Source: an uncultured Bacilli bacterium (lineage in GTDB: Bacteria; Bacillota_I; Bacilli_A; RF39; UBA660). From it: 35,102 bases of DNA. A program made the position numbers and the translations under genes. Every line of letters begins with the position of its first letter. The stretch's first letter is position 1. The notes below the pieces were generated by a model, which was given only the letters and a program-made list of their open reading frames with translations, made no database searches and had not been told where the DNA came from. Where the stretch lies: positions 1 to 35,102 of the forward strand of contig CAJTLA010000009.1 of the NCBI GenBank assembly GCA_910576985.1. The letters are read 5' to 3'. Of this stretch, positions 1 to 7,947 are shown one piece after another.

Positions 1-2
1 TA

Positions 3-533
3 TATCCAAATAATGAAATATTGTCATATAGTACAACAGATAAAAATGGATATAAAATTTATAAATCAAATCCAAAGAAATGTCGGAATTGTCCATTAAG
101 AGAAAAATGTACAAGAAGTAAAAAATGTGTAAAAATAGTAACTCGTCATATATGGGAAGAATACAAAGAACAAGCAAATGAAAATAGATATACGAAACTA
201 TGGAAAGATAACTATCCACTTAGAAAAGAAACAATAGAAAGAACATTTGATTAAATGATTGCAATATGAAACAGTACTTGCAAACTTAGAAAAGAAACAA
301 TAGAAAGAACATTTGGAGATTGTAAAGAACAACATGGATTGAGGTTTACAAGAGTTCGTGGCTTATTAAAAAATGAGCAAAATGCCACGATGATTTTTGC
401 TTGCCATAATTTAAAGAAAATGGCCAATTGGAGATGGAAAAAATCTTCAAATAATGGCATTATTTCACTTATTTTAGCAAAAATAGAAAAAATTATAAGA
501 ATCAAGATAAAAAAAGTAGCATATTCATTTTGA
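3..533 (+). pseudogene. IS1182-family transposase, C-terminal remnant, interrupted
   Basis: The reading frame is open from position 3 (cut by the window edge) and ends at TGA 531-533. It shows the C-terminal part of a DDE transposase of the DDE_Tnp_1_6 type found in IS1182 elements: a Cys cluster (CRNCPLREKC), then RHIWEEYKE, the ETIERTFG stretch that normally carries the last acidic catalytic residue, then HGLRFTRVRGL and the terminal CHNLKKMA. The frame is broken by an in-frame TAA at 252-254. The stop lies in a 66-bp insertion flanked by a 32-bp direct repeat (218-249 and 284-315). Because 66 is a multiple of three, the frame resumes correctly afterwards. I read this as a dead IS end. An assembly error at a multicopy element is the alternative. 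Confidence 0.8.
218..315. repeat. 32-bp direct repeat inside the transposase remnant
   Basis: The same 32 bases (starting acttagaaaag and ending gaacatttg) occur at 218-249 and 284-315, separated by 34 unrelated bases. The first copy runs into a TAA stop. The second continues into the normal transposase sequence (GDCKEQHG). This is the footprint of a 66-bp insertion or duplication. Confidence 0.85.
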
Positions 534-542
534 ATATGCCAC
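516..542 (+). terminator. Hairpin at the end of the transposase
   Basis: A 12-bp stem (516-527 with 531-542, one mismatch, loop TTT) spans the transposase stop codon. The following bases, ttgtcaacaatctg, resemble the terminal sequence often seen at IS1182-type element ends, so the IS right boundary is probably just after it. The hairpin lacks a long U tract, and its role (terminator or IS end structure) is inferred. Confidence 0.5.
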
Positions 543-557
543 TTTGTCAACAATCTG

Positions 558-585
558 AAATAAAAGATCAAACTTTTATTTTTCT
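558..585. terminator. Terminator between transposase remnant and rnhC
   Basis: The stem AAATAAAAG (558-566) pairs with CTTTTATTT (573-581) and is followed by more T residues on the plus strand. The rnhC stop codon (576-578) lies in the right arm, so the hairpin can serve the convergent transcripts from either side. Confidence 0.55.
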
Positions 586-1529
586 TTTACCAAAGAACGA
601 ATCTTCTCAGTATTTTTAAAATTTAATTTCGTACATTCCTTTAATTTATCAAAACCATATCTTTCTACAATCTTAACACCCATTTGATCCACTTCATGAG
701 AAGCTCCTTTTGGCAAAAACACTCCTAAAGATTCTCCTAACTTATCAAACTCACCAATAAAAATATAGCGACTGATTAAAGAAGCGCAAGCAACAGCCAA
801 ATTCTTATCTTCTCCTTTGGTTAAAAAAGTAATTTCTCGGACCACATTTGGGAGCCCTTTCAAATAATGAAAATAAACCCCTGGCTTTGCAAATTCATCT
901 ACAACTATATAATCATGAGTAGGGTATTTTTTTACCATAACCCCTAACGCTTTATTATGCATAATTGCCTTGATTTTGTTCATATTAATATCATCACTAT
1001 ATCGTTCATTATATTCTTTATTTGATAATACAATAGAATGATATGGTATTTTTTTGATCAATTCAGGAACAATATCCATAATCATAGTATCCGTAAGTTT
1101 CTTAGAATCTTTCACTCCCAACTGCTCCAAAAAAGGAATTTCCTCTTGCGGAACAAAAGCAGCAGTCACTACCATAGGACCAAAATAATCACCAGTTCCA
1201 ACCTCATCAGAACCAATAGAAGAAGAATAATAAATCTTAGGATCAATGAAAATCTCTTTTTTCTCCTTTTTTTCCTTTTGTTCACTATTACTCATTTCCA
1301 CCTTTTTTGTTGGATTTAAACTTTGCTCCATTTCTTTCCACATAGCTGCATCAATATCCGCACTAATACCTTGAAATACAACCTTTCCAGACTCATAAAG
1401 AGTCACAACAGTATCTGCCTCATCTGCCTGAAATACAGCATAAGGAGGAGTCTTCATTCGCTTTTTATCTTGAAAATATTCCACCATTTTCTCCCTAGTA
1501 TTTTCACTCACTTTTAATGTAATTGTCAT
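576..1529 (-). CDS. rnhC: Ribonuclease HIII
   Basis: RNase HIII cleaves the RNA strand of RNA-DNA hybrids in the cytoplasm and supports R-loop and primer removal. The 317 residues match the family length. Residues 1-75 form the TBP-like N-terminal hybrid-binding domain, followed by a Lys/Glu-rich linker (about 80-92). The catalytic RNase H fold starts with the GSDEVGTGDYFGP signature (D108, E109). DSKKLTD is at 141-147 and the VVDEF acidic site at 209-213. The ATG is preceded by GGAGG. The gene is divergent from cvpA-trxA, the same neighbourhood as in Bacillus (rnhC-zapA-cvpA-polX-mutS2-trxA), but zapA, polX and mutS2 are missing. The upstream region contains a TGaTAAAAT extended -10 on the reverse strand. 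Identification is firm. Confidence 0.95.
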   Translation of the reverse strand: MTITLKVSENTREKMVEYFQDKKRMKTPPYAVFQADEADTVVTLYESGKVVFQGISADIDAAMWKEMEQSLNPTKKVEMSNSEQKEKKEKKEIFIDPKIYYSSSIGSDEVGTGDYFGPMVVTAAFVPQEEIPFLEQLGVKDSKKLTDTMIMDIVPELIKKIPYHSIVLSNKEYNERYSDDINMNKIKAIMHNKALGVMVKKYPTHDYIVVDEFAKPGVYFHYLKGLPNVVREITFLTKGEDKNLAVACASLISRYIFIGEFDKLGESLGVFLPKGASHEVDQMGVKIVERYGFDKLKECTKLNFKNTEKIRSLVKEK

Positions 1530-1628
1530 AATCTAGCCTCCATGACAACATTTTATCACATTTAAAGAGAAAATTCTTTCTTTTTAGACAAAATTATAAT
1601 ATAATTTTAATAGAAAGGACTGATTCAT

Positions 1629-2348
1629 TTGAACTGGATTGATATCATTATTGTTGTATTTATTTTATCAGGAGCAGCTTTAGGATTTAAAAGGGGAGCC
1701 TTAAAACAGCTCGTCTCTTGTGTTGGATTAATATTAGTTGTGATACTTTCATTTTTACTAAAAAATCCAGTATCCGTTTTCTTATATGAACACCTACCAT
1801 TTTTTAAATTTGGAGGAGTTCTAAAAGGTGTAACTGTTTTAAATATCGCACTATACGAAGTCATTGCCTTTTTGATTGTCTTCTCTATTTTAATGATCGC
1901 ACTAAAAATCATTTTACTAGCAACCACATTATTTGAAGCGATCTTAAAAGCAACCATTATTCTGGGAATACCATCAAAAATCATGGGAGCAATCATTGGG
2001 ATCATAGAATATTTTATTATCACATTTATTGTTCTTTATATTCTTATGTTACCAGTATTTCATATTACCGCCATCAATGACTCAAAGCTAGGAAAAGGAA
2101 TCTTAAAATCAACCCCAATTCTATCCAATATGATAGATGATAGCTTAACTGTATTTGACGAATTCACAAACTTAAAGAAAAAATACGAATCCAATACAAG
2201 CGCAAATCAATTCAACCTAGAAACACTAGACCTATTCTTAAAATATAATATCATTACAATCGACTCTGTCGACAAATTAGTTGAAAAAAATAAACTTGTG
2301 ATTGATAACATAAATAGTGTATTAAAAAATTATAGAAAAGAGGGATAA
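1629..2348 (+). CDS. cvpA: CvpA family membrane protein
   Basis: This 239-residue protein begins at TTG 1629, preceded by AGAAAGG about 9 bases upstream. No ATG lies close enough to keep the conserved N-terminus (MNWIDIIIV...GFKRGALKQL). That opening and the hydrophobic segments (about 5-22, 25-45, 70-95, 118-145) are typical of the CvpA/colicin V production family, a small membrane protein of uncertain role found widely in bacteria. The last ~80 residues are soluble and Lys/Asn-rich, longer than in minimal family members. The stop is one base before the trxA start, so the two are co-transcribed and probably translationally coupled. Its position beside rnhC and trxA matches Bacillus gene order and supports the call. 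Confidence 0.85.
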   Translation: MNWIDIIIVVFILSGAALGFKRGALKQLVSCVGLILVVILSFLLKNPVSVFLYEHLPFFKFGGVLKGVTVLNIALYEVIAFLIVFSILMIALKIILLATTLFEAILKATIILGIPSKIMGAIIGIIEYFIITFIVLYILMLPVFHITAINDSKLGKGILKSTPILSNMIDDSLTVFDEFTNLKKKYESNTSANQFNLETLDLFLKYNIITIDSVDKLVEKNKLVIDNINSVLKNYRKEG

Positions 2349-2349
2349 T

Positions 2350-2661
2350 ATGGAAATCATTCATGGAAATGAACAAGAATTTAAATCTTTAATTCAGGAC
2401 GAACTTGTTTTGGTAGACTTTTTCGCTACCTGGTGTGGTCCTTGCAAAATGTTAACACCAGTATTAGAAGAACTCGCATCTACTAGAAGTGACATGAAAA
2501 TTGTAAAAATTGATGTAGACCAAAATCCAAACTTATCAAAAGAATTCGCCATTATGAGTGTACCAACATTAGTACTATTCAAAAATGGAGAAATCATAAC
2601 AAAAGAACATGGATTTATGCCAAAACCAGCTTTAGAAAACTGGATTAATGAAAATAGGTAA
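2350..2661 (+). CDS. trxA: Thioredoxin
   Basis: This is a cytoplasmic dithiol-disulfide oxidoreductase of 103 residues, the usual thioredoxin size. The active site WCGPC is at 28-32 (C29, C32), VDFFATW precedes it, and the cis-proline loop SVPT follows. The C-terminus keeps the FKNGE and GFMPK elements. The ATG is one base after the cvpA stop, and the ribosome site GAGGG lies in the cvpA tail. The stop codon is inside a terminator hairpin, so cvpA-trxA forms a two-gene operon. No thioredoxin reductase is in the window. Confidence 0.96.
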   Translation: MEIIHGNEQEFKSLIQDELVLVDFFATWCGPCKMLTPVLEELASTRSDMKIVKIDVDQNPNLSKEFAIMSVPTLVLFKNGEIITKEHGFMPKPALENWINENR

Positions 2662-2675
2662 AACCTATTTTTTTT
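2651..2675 (+). terminator. Terminator of cvpA-trxA
   Basis: The stem AAAATAGGT (2651-2659) pairs with ACCTATTTT (2663-2671) and is followed by further T residues. The trxA TAA stop lies at the stem/loop junction. Confidence 0.8.
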
Positions 2676-2676
2676 C

Positions 2677-2705
2677 TTGACCTATTCTTAATATTTCAGT
2701 ATAAT
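2677..2705 (+). promoter_or_regulatory. Sigma-A promoter for the lipoprotein/ttcA/deacetylase operon
   Basis: TTGACC (2677-2682), a 17-bp spacer and TATAAT (2700-2705) form a near-consensus promoter. It sits directly after the trxA terminator and about 27 bp before the lipoprotein start. Confidence 0.8.
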
Positions 2706-2731
2706 AAAGATTGATATAGCAGGTGAAAAAA

Positions 2732-3376
2732 ATGAAAAAATTGGGAATCATAATAATGATGATTGGCATATCTATCAGCACCATTAGTTGCAACAAAGAA
2801 AAAGAAATCATAACAGATGCCCTTAAATTTAAAAAAGAATACGAATCAGTAAATAACAATAATATTTCCATACCCCAAGATAATGCAATTGTTTATTCTA
2901 ACCCAACAGAAATCTTATCCATACTTAAAAAAACAGGAATTATCTATTTTGGTTATCCAGAATGCCCATGGTGTCGTTCCGCTGTTCCTACACTGTTAAA
3001 TACTGCCAACATGGTAGGAATCGATCAAATTTACTATTACAATGCCAAAGAAATCAGAGACAACAAACACTTAGATGAAAGCGGAAAAATCATTACAGAC
3101 AAAGAAGGAACTCAAGAATATAAAAAACTAATCGAAGCACTAAAAAAAGTATTACCAGTATACGATGGATTAAACGATGAATCAATCAAACGACTTTACT
3201 TTCCAACTGTAGTATTTGTAAAAGATGGAAAAATTTTAGGACTTCATGTTGGAACAGTGAAAAGCCAAACAGACCCAAACACATTACTAACCAAACAACA
3301 AGAACAAGAACTTTCTTTAATTTATAGCGATTATATGCATCAAGTCTTAGGTGATGTTTGTGATGAAAGTTGTTAG
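2732..3376 (+). CDS. Thioredoxin-fold lipoprotein
   Basis: The protein of 214 residues starts at ATG 2732. The in-frame GTG at 2723 is part of the AGGTGA ribosome site and is not the start. An N-terminal hydrophobic signal ends in a lipobox-like ISTISC (Cys about 20), so the protein should be lipid-anchored outside the membrane. The body carries a thioredoxin-like active site CPWC in the context FGYPECPWCRSAVP (about 74-87), and later FPTVVFVKDGK with the expected cis-proline. The extreme C-terminus has two more Cys (CDESC). It resembles extracytoplasmic thiol-disulfide proteins and bacteriocin-transport accessory proteins, but the exact partner is unknown. Being first in an operon with ttcA and a deacetylase gives no clear functional clue. 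Confidence 0.75.
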   Translation: MKKLGIIIMMIGISISTISCNKEKEIITDALKFKKEYESVNNNNISIPQDNAIVYSNPTEILSILKKTGIIYFGYPECPWCRSAVPTLLNTANMVGIDQIYYYNAKEIRDNKHLDESGKIITDKEGTQEYKKLIEALKKVLPVYDGLNDESIKRLYFPTVVFVKDGKILGLHVGTVKSQTDPNTLLTKQQEQELSLIYSDYMHQVLGDVCDESC

Positions 3377-3384
3377 GAGTACTT

Positions 3385-4212
3385 ATGGAAGAATATAAAG
3401 AAATTGAAAAAAGCATTATAAAAAAATATCGAAAAAAAATATGGGGAAGATTTGTACGAGCTGTCACAGATTACCAAATGATTGAAGAAAATGATCACAT
3501 AGCAGTTTGTATTTCAGGAGGAAAAGACTCATTTTTACTTGCTAAATGTATGCAAGAACTCAAACGTCATGGAAAAATAAATTTTGATTTAAAGTTTATT
3601 GTTATGGATCCTGGATATAATAAAAATAACCGAGCTCTCATTATAAAAAACGCCGAAAAAATGAATATTCCAATCACCATTTTTGAAAGTAACATCTTTG
3701 ACTCTGTTAGTGCCTTAACAGAAGGAAATCCATGCTATTTATGTGCAAGAATGAGAAGAGGATTTCTATATAGTAAAGCAAAAGAATTAGGATGCAACAA
3801 AATCGCATTGGGACATCACTTTGATGATGTTATAGAAACAATATTACTTTCTATGTTTTATGGTGGCGAAATCAAAACTATGATGCCGAAATTACACAGC
3901 ACGAATTTTGAAAATATGGAGCTAATTCGGCCTCTTTATTATGTCAAAGAACACGACATCATTGCCTTTCAAAAAACAAACAATTTAGAATTTTTAAACT
4001 GCGCATGTCGTTTTACAGAACATACAGAAACCATAGACCCTAGTATGTCAAAAAGACTAGAAATGAAAACCCTCATCCACGAAATGAGACAAAAAAGCGA
4101 TTATGTAGACATCAATATTTTTAAAAGCATTGAAAACGTAAACTTAGATGCAGTCATTGCATACCGAAAAAATGGAACAAAACATTCCTTTTTAGACGAC
4201 TATAAGAAGTAA
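3385..4212 (+). CDS. ttcA: TtcA-type tRNA 2-thiolation enzyme
   Basis: The protein is a PP-loop ATPase of 275 residues starting at ATG 3385, preceded by TAGGAG. The upstream in-frame TTG overlaps the previous gene and has no ribosome site. The ATP-binding loop SGGKDS is at 44-49. C117 and C120 (CYLC) and C208 (CACRF) have the same relative spacing as the three Fe-S ligands of TtcA, and ALGHHFDDVIET at 141-152 is the conserved second motif. TtcA makes 2-thiocytidine at tRNA position 32 with a [4Fe-4S] cluster. Related TtuA/Ncs6 enzymes thiolate U54 or U34, so the exact nucleotide is inferred. The gene lies 8 bp after the lipoprotein stop and 14 bp before the deacetylase, so all three are probably co-transcribed. 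Confidence 0.8.
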   Translation: MEEYKEIEKSIIKKYRKKIWGRFVRAVTDYQMIEENDHIAVCISGGKDSFLLAKCMQELKRHGKINFDLKFIVMDPGYNKNNRALIIKNAEKMNIPITIFESNIFDSVSALTEGNPCYLCARMRRGFLYSKAKELGCNKIALGHHFDDVIETILLSMFYGGEIKTMMPKLHSTNFENMELIRPLYYVKEHDIIAFQKTNNLEFLNCACRFTEHTETIDPSMSKRLEMKTLIHEMRQKSDYVDINIFKSIENVNLDAVIAYRKNGTKHSFLDDYKK

Positions 4213-4226
4213 GTAGGGTGATTTTT

Positions 4227-5624
4227 ATGAAAAAAAACGAAAAATGGTTATTTGCAATATCCATTTTACTATTAATAATTGATTTAGGAGTTATTGTAAT
4301 TTCCAATCTCACTCCTAAAATCATCTTAAACAAAGGAGACATCAGAATTGCCCTAAATGAAATTTACCAAGAACCTGGATACCATGCCTTCAAAGGATAT
4401 ATAGATGTAACAGACCAAATAAAAATATCGAATAAAATCAACAATAAAAAAACAGGAATTTATGACATTACATATTCCATAAAAGATCAAAAAAAAGAAT
4501 ATAAAGTCATCCGTCATGTAATCGTAGAAGATAGAGTAAAACCTGACATCATCTTAAAAGGACAAAAAACAGCCATTGTATGTCCAAACAAAGAATACCA
4601 AGAAGAAGGATTTGAAAGTATTGACAACTATGATGGAAATATCACCAAAAAAGTAGTAATCCAGAAAGAAAAAGACTTTATCTTATATTCTGTATATGAC
4701 TTAGCAGGAAACCATACAGAAACCAAAAGAAACATCGAATATAAAGATGAAAAAGCACCTATAATTACACTAACAGGAGGAAATGCTTATTCTTTATATC
4801 AAGGGGAAACTTATAAAGAACCAGGATATCAAGCATCAGATAATTGTGATGGAGACCTTACCAAACAGGTAAAAGTAAGTGGAAATATCAATTCCAAACA
4901 AGTAGGAAACTATCAACTAACATACGAAGTTACAGATGAAGCGGGAAACCGTGTAACCACTTCAAGATCCATTATAGTCATTCCAAAACCTACAAACGGA
5001 AAAGTAATTTATTTGACATTTGATGATGGACCAAGCGCCAGTATCACACCAGCATTATTAGACATATTAAAAGAAGAAAACGTAAAAGCAACCTTCTTTG
5101 TTTTAAATCGTGGAAGTAATTTAGACTACTTAATTCAAAGAGAACATAACGAAGGACATACAGTCGCACTACATGGATCCAGTCATAATTATCGTCATAT
5201 CTATTCTTCATCTGAAGCTTTCTGGACAGATATGTCAATCATTTCTCAAAAAGTACAATCGCTTACTGGAACAAAACCTACAATCATTCGCTTTCCTGGA
5301 GGAGGATCCAACACCGTAAGTCGCTTTAATCCAGGAATTATGTCCATTCTAACAAAAGAAGCAAAAGAAAAAGGATATCATTATTTTGATTGGAATATTG
5401 GAAGCGGAGATTCTGGAGAAGCAAAAACAGCAGAGCAAGTATACCAAAATGTCATCAAAGGATTAAAAAATAAAAACAACATCATTCTAATGCATGATTT
5501 TAATGGCAACTATAAAACATTACATGCAATCAAAAATATTATTCACTATGGAAAACAAAATGGATATACATTTGAAAGAATCACCATGAATACCCCTGAA
5601 ATGCACCATAGAATCGCAAACTAA
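4227..5624 (+). CDS. Membrane-anchored polysaccharide deacetylase with Ig-like domains
   Basis: The protein has 465 residues from ATG 4227 with AGGGTG upstream. The in-frame GTG at 4218 is inside that ribosome site. A single N-terminal transmembrane segment (7-26) anchors it outside the cell. Residues about 30-255 hold three beta-rich DUF5011/HYR-like repeats, each with a YQEPGY- or YQEEGF-like entry and a D.YDG.ITK-type core. The C-terminal NodB domain has TFDDGP (264-269), the metal-binding H316 and H320 (HGSSH), RFPGGGS (355-361), DWN (388-390) and LMHD (421-424). All catalytic motifs are present, so it should deacetylate peptidoglycan GlcNAc or a related surface glycan, as PgdA-like enzymes do. 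The substrate is inferred. The stop is next to a bidirectional terminator. Confidence 0.88.
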   Translation: MKKNEKWLFAISILLLIIDLGVIVISNLTPKIILNKGDIRIALNEIYQEPGYHAFKGYIDVTDQIKISNKINNKKTGIYDITYSIKDQKKEYKVIRHVIVEDRVKPDIILKGQKTAIVCPNKEYQEEGFESIDNYDGNITKKVVIQKEKDFILYSVYDLAGNHTETKRNIEYKDEKAPIITLTGGNAYSLYQGETYKEPGYQASDNCDGDLTKQVKVSGNINSKQVGNYQLTYEVTDEAGNRVTTSRSIIVIPKPTNGKVIYLTFDDGPSASITPALLDILKEENVKATFFVLNRGSNLDYLIQREHNEGHTVALHGSSHNYRHIYSSSEAFWTDMSIISQKVQSLTGTKPTIIRFPGGGSNTVSRFNPGIMSILTKEAKEKGYHYFDWNIGSGDSGEAKTAEQVYQNVIKGLKNKNNIILMHDFNGNYKTLHAIKNIIHYGKQNGYTFERITMNTPEMHHRIAN

Positions 5625-5648
5625 AAGATTTCAATTGAAATCTTTTTT
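5623..5648. terminator. Bidirectional terminator between convergent genes
   Basis: A perfect palindrome centred at 5634/5635 (AAAAGATTTCAA paired with its complement, 5623-5646) carries T runs at both ends. It contains the stop codon of the reverse-strand gene and abuts the stop of the deacetylase. Confidence 0.85.
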
Positions 5649-6914
5649 TGTATACACTTTTCTAGATACCACATTCGTATTTTTTAACTTAAATCGGTCA
5701 TTCAAATAATCATAATAAGCACCAGGAGTAATAATTCCATTCACACAAAAAATCTGTTTTCCAATGGAACTCAATACATACTGTGCTAACATCGCACAAT
5801 TCGTTTTTAAAACAAAAAACTTTTTGTATTTTCCCTTCAAAATCTTATAAAATGTTCCAGAAGCACAGTCATAGATTTCACTAGACATATCATGATAATC
5901 CCCCTTCGGAAGCAACCCTAGTTCAGACAACTGCAAATCTGGAAAATAAGATTCTGTATTGAAGTGAATTAAATGTTGTAATTTTTTTTGAATCAATATC
6001 TGCTCCTTAGACGTCAAACAGATTCCAAACTCAATTACATATCGATCTTTCTTTGTCACAACATAACGAATATAATCCTCCTTTTGTGCCACCATCACAA
6101 CCCCGTCACCAATCATATCAAAAAAACTTCTAGAATGTAAATCATAATTTCCATATGAATAAACTTGACCCTGAAATGCAATTTCCATATGTCCCATTTT
6201 CGCACTACCATGCTCCGCTAAATGTATTAAAACAAACAAATTAGGTTCACCTGATAACTTACAAAAATTAAATTGTTTTGTATCCTGTTTCACTTCCATC
6301 ATCTCATTAACCAAAGTAATCAATCGTTTCGGAATAAATGCATTAAAAAAAACAGGCAAAGGAATCTGAATCTGCTGCTTTATGCGATCCGTAGTCCTAG
6401 AAGGAAGCAACACAGTCAAAAAATTAGTCAAACGTGTAACTCCATATATCATTAAATAAATCCCTAAAATGATAGAAATCACTTGAATGTTTTGCTCTAA
6501 ATTAAACAACAAAGGAATCAAAAAAAACAATTGAAACCAAATGTGAATCACAATCCGCAATCTGCCTTTTTGATAATTCTTCCGATATAAAAAATATTCA
6601 ATACAACTAATGATAATATGCAATAACAAATAAAAACCAAAACAAACAGCCAAAGAATGCAAAATAAAATCAGAAAAAAATAAAATGAAAAAACCAATTA
6701 CAAAATTCCCGAACTCCATAACAACAGAAAATCTTTTTTTTAAAAAGAAAAATTGAATGACAGCATAACAAGATGATAAAACAGTTAAAACACCTAATAG
6801 AAAAAATAAAAAGTGCAATGTAAACTGATTTGCAAAAAAAAGACAAATTCCTAAACCAATAAATGAAATTCCCCAAATCAATAACGTAGTAGCATTAATG
6901 CTTCTTTTCACCAT
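5631..6914 (-). CDS. Multi-pass membrane protein with predicted permuted papain-like C-terminal domain
   Basis: The protein has 427 residues. The N-terminal ~170 are strongly hydrophobic with about six membrane segments arranged as in DUF308/HdeD-like proteins. The C-terminal ~210 residues look like a circularly permuted NlpC/P60 (YiiX-type) papain fold: a His motif MGHMEIAF (H242) followed by VYSYGNYD, then, more than 100 residues later, KTNCAMLAQYVL (C373) and ITPGAYYDYL. In that fold His precedes Cys in the chain, as here. If this is right it could be a membrane-tethered cysteine peptidase, amidase or acyltransferase. I infer this from motif order only. The stop lies in a terminator shared with the deacetylase, and the start is divergent from the radical SAM gene. 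Confidence 0.6.
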   Translation of the reverse strand: MVKRSINATTLLIWGISFIGLGICLFFANQFTLHFLFFLLGVLTVLSSCYAVIQFFFLKKRFSVVMEFGNFVIGFFILFFSDFILHSLAVCFGFYLLLHIIISCIEYFLYRKNYQKGRLRIVIHIWFQLFFLIPLLFNLEQNIQVISIILGIYLMIYGVTRLTNFLTVLLPSRTTDRIKQQIQIPLPVFFNAFIPKRLITLVNEMMEVKQDTKQFNFCKLSGEPNLFVLIHLAEHGSAKMGHMEIAFQGQVYSYGNYDLHSRSFFDMIGDGVVMVAQKEDYIRYVVTKKDRYVIEFGICLTSKEQILIQKKLQHLIHFNTESYFPDLQLSELGLLPKGDYHDMSSEIYDCASGTFYKILKGKYKKFFVLKTNCAMLAQYVLSSIGKQIFCVNGIITPGAYYDYLNDRFKLKNTNVVSRKVYTKKDFN

Positions 6915-6971
6915 ATAATCAACTCACTTCCTTTTCATCATACAGGAAATGAAAGAAATAGTCAAAAAGCA

Positions 6972-7000
6972 TTGAACAAAACAAACGTTTGCTATATAAT
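6972..7000 (+). promoter_or_regulatory. Sigma-A promoter for the SPL-family gene
   Basis: TTGAAC (6972-6977), a 17-bp spacer and TATAAT (6995-7000). This shows that the apparent TTG start at 6972 is really the -35 box. Confidence 0.8.
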
Positions 7001-7016
7001 GAAATTGGTGAATTTT

Positions 7017-7901
7017 ATGAAACAGACATATCAACCAGTGACTTGTAAAAGCGCATTAAATAAAATTAACAGTTTTTTACCATACCACTGGGATTTAAAC
7101 ATTTATAGAGGTTGTATGCATCAATGCGCATATTGCTTCGCACAATATTCACATAAATACCTAAATGATGGCGACTTTTTTCACCACATTTATATCAAAG
7201 AAAATATCGTAGAGGAATTAGAAAAAAAACTAAACAGTAAAAATTGGAAACGGGAAGTCATCAACCTAGGAGGAATTACAGATAGTTATCAGCCCATTGA
7301 AAAAAAAGTACAAATGATGCCAAAAATTTTAAAACTATTAATAAAATACAAAACACCTGCGATCATCAGCACCAAATCCACACTTATTTTAAGAGACATA
7401 GAATTATTAAAACAATTAAACCAAACTGCAGGAATACAAATCGCATTTACCATTACAACATTAGATGAAAATATTGCAAAAAAAATAGAACCAGGTGCTT
7501 CTAGTGTACAAGAGCGAATAAAAGCGATGAGAGAATTAAAACAAGCAGGACTTACAGTAGGATGGCATTTAATGCCAATTATTCCATATCTAACAGGAAC
7601 CAAAACCAATTTAATCCATATCTTTGAAACAGCCCAAAAATATAACCTAGATTACATGATTACCAGCATCTTAAGTTTACGAGGAAACACAAAAAAACAT
7701 TTCTTCACATTTCTTCAAAACACCTATCCTACATATTACAAACCAATATGGAATCTGTACCATAACCAAACCAAATATAAAACTTACAAAAAACAATTAT
7801 ACGAACTATTAAGCCAACTCTCCAAACAATATAATATCGATCGAAACTACCAAAAATATGTCCCAAAAAAAGAAGAAAAAGAACAACTTTCCTTGTTTTA
7901 A
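7017..7901 (+). CDS. SPL-family radical SAM protein
   Basis: The protein has 294 residues from ATG 7017, preceded by GGTGA. Upstream in-frame TTG and ATG codons overlap the promoter. The radical SAM Fe-S motif is GCMHQCAYC (C33, C37, C40), the CxxxCxxC arrangement, inside the context LNIYRGC typical of the spore photoproduct lyase-like (SplB/Rv2578c) subfamily. Further family elements are NLGGITDSYQPIEKK, ISTKS and WHLMPIIPYLTG. The substrate of most members is unknown. True SplB repairs spore photoproduct in DNA, but this protein is shorter and cannot be assigned that activity from sequence alone. It has its own promoter, and gmk follows from a separate -10. Confidence 0.82.
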   Translation: MKQTYQPVTCKSALNKINSFLPYHWDLNIYRGCMHQCAYCFAQYSHKYLNDGDFFHHIYIKENIVEELEKKLNSKNWKREVINLGGITDSYQPIEKKVQMMPKILKLLIKYKTPAIISTKSTLILRDIELLKQLNQTAGIQIAFTITTLDENIAKKIEPGASSVQERIKAMRELKQAGLTVGWHLMPIIPYLTGTKTNLIHIFETAQKYNLDYMITSILSLRGNTKKHFFTFLQNTYPTYYKPIWNLYHNQTKYKTYKKQLYELLSQLSKQYNIDRNYQKYVPKKEEKEQLSLF

Positions 7902-7918
7902 AGAAAGAAAAAATATGC

Positions 7919-7940
7919 TATAATGTGATACATAGGAGGA
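7919..7940 (+). promoter_or_regulatory. Promoter -10 and ribosome site of gmk
   Basis: TATAAT at 7919-7924 with TGC directly upstream (extended -10), and AGGAGGA at 7934-7940. The ribosome site favours ATG 7948 over the TTG at 7942, which would leave almost no spacing. Confidence 0.6.
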
Positions 7941-7947
7941 ATTGTTT

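Noticed and set aside
1038..1517. Plus-strand frames antisense to rnhC
   Set aside because: They have no ribosome site and low-complexity His/Ile/Leu-rich translations typical of shadows in AT-rich DNA.
2723..2731. GTG start for the lipoprotein (the same situation occurs at 4218, 15628, 26036, 29699 and 34786)
   Set aside because: In each case the GTG is inside the AGGTGA/GGTGG-type ribosome site of the next in-frame ATG.
6972..7016. Start of the radical SAM gene at TTG 6972 or ATG 6999
   Set aside because: These codons are the -35 box and part of the -10 box of a good promoter. ATG 7017 has the ribosome site.
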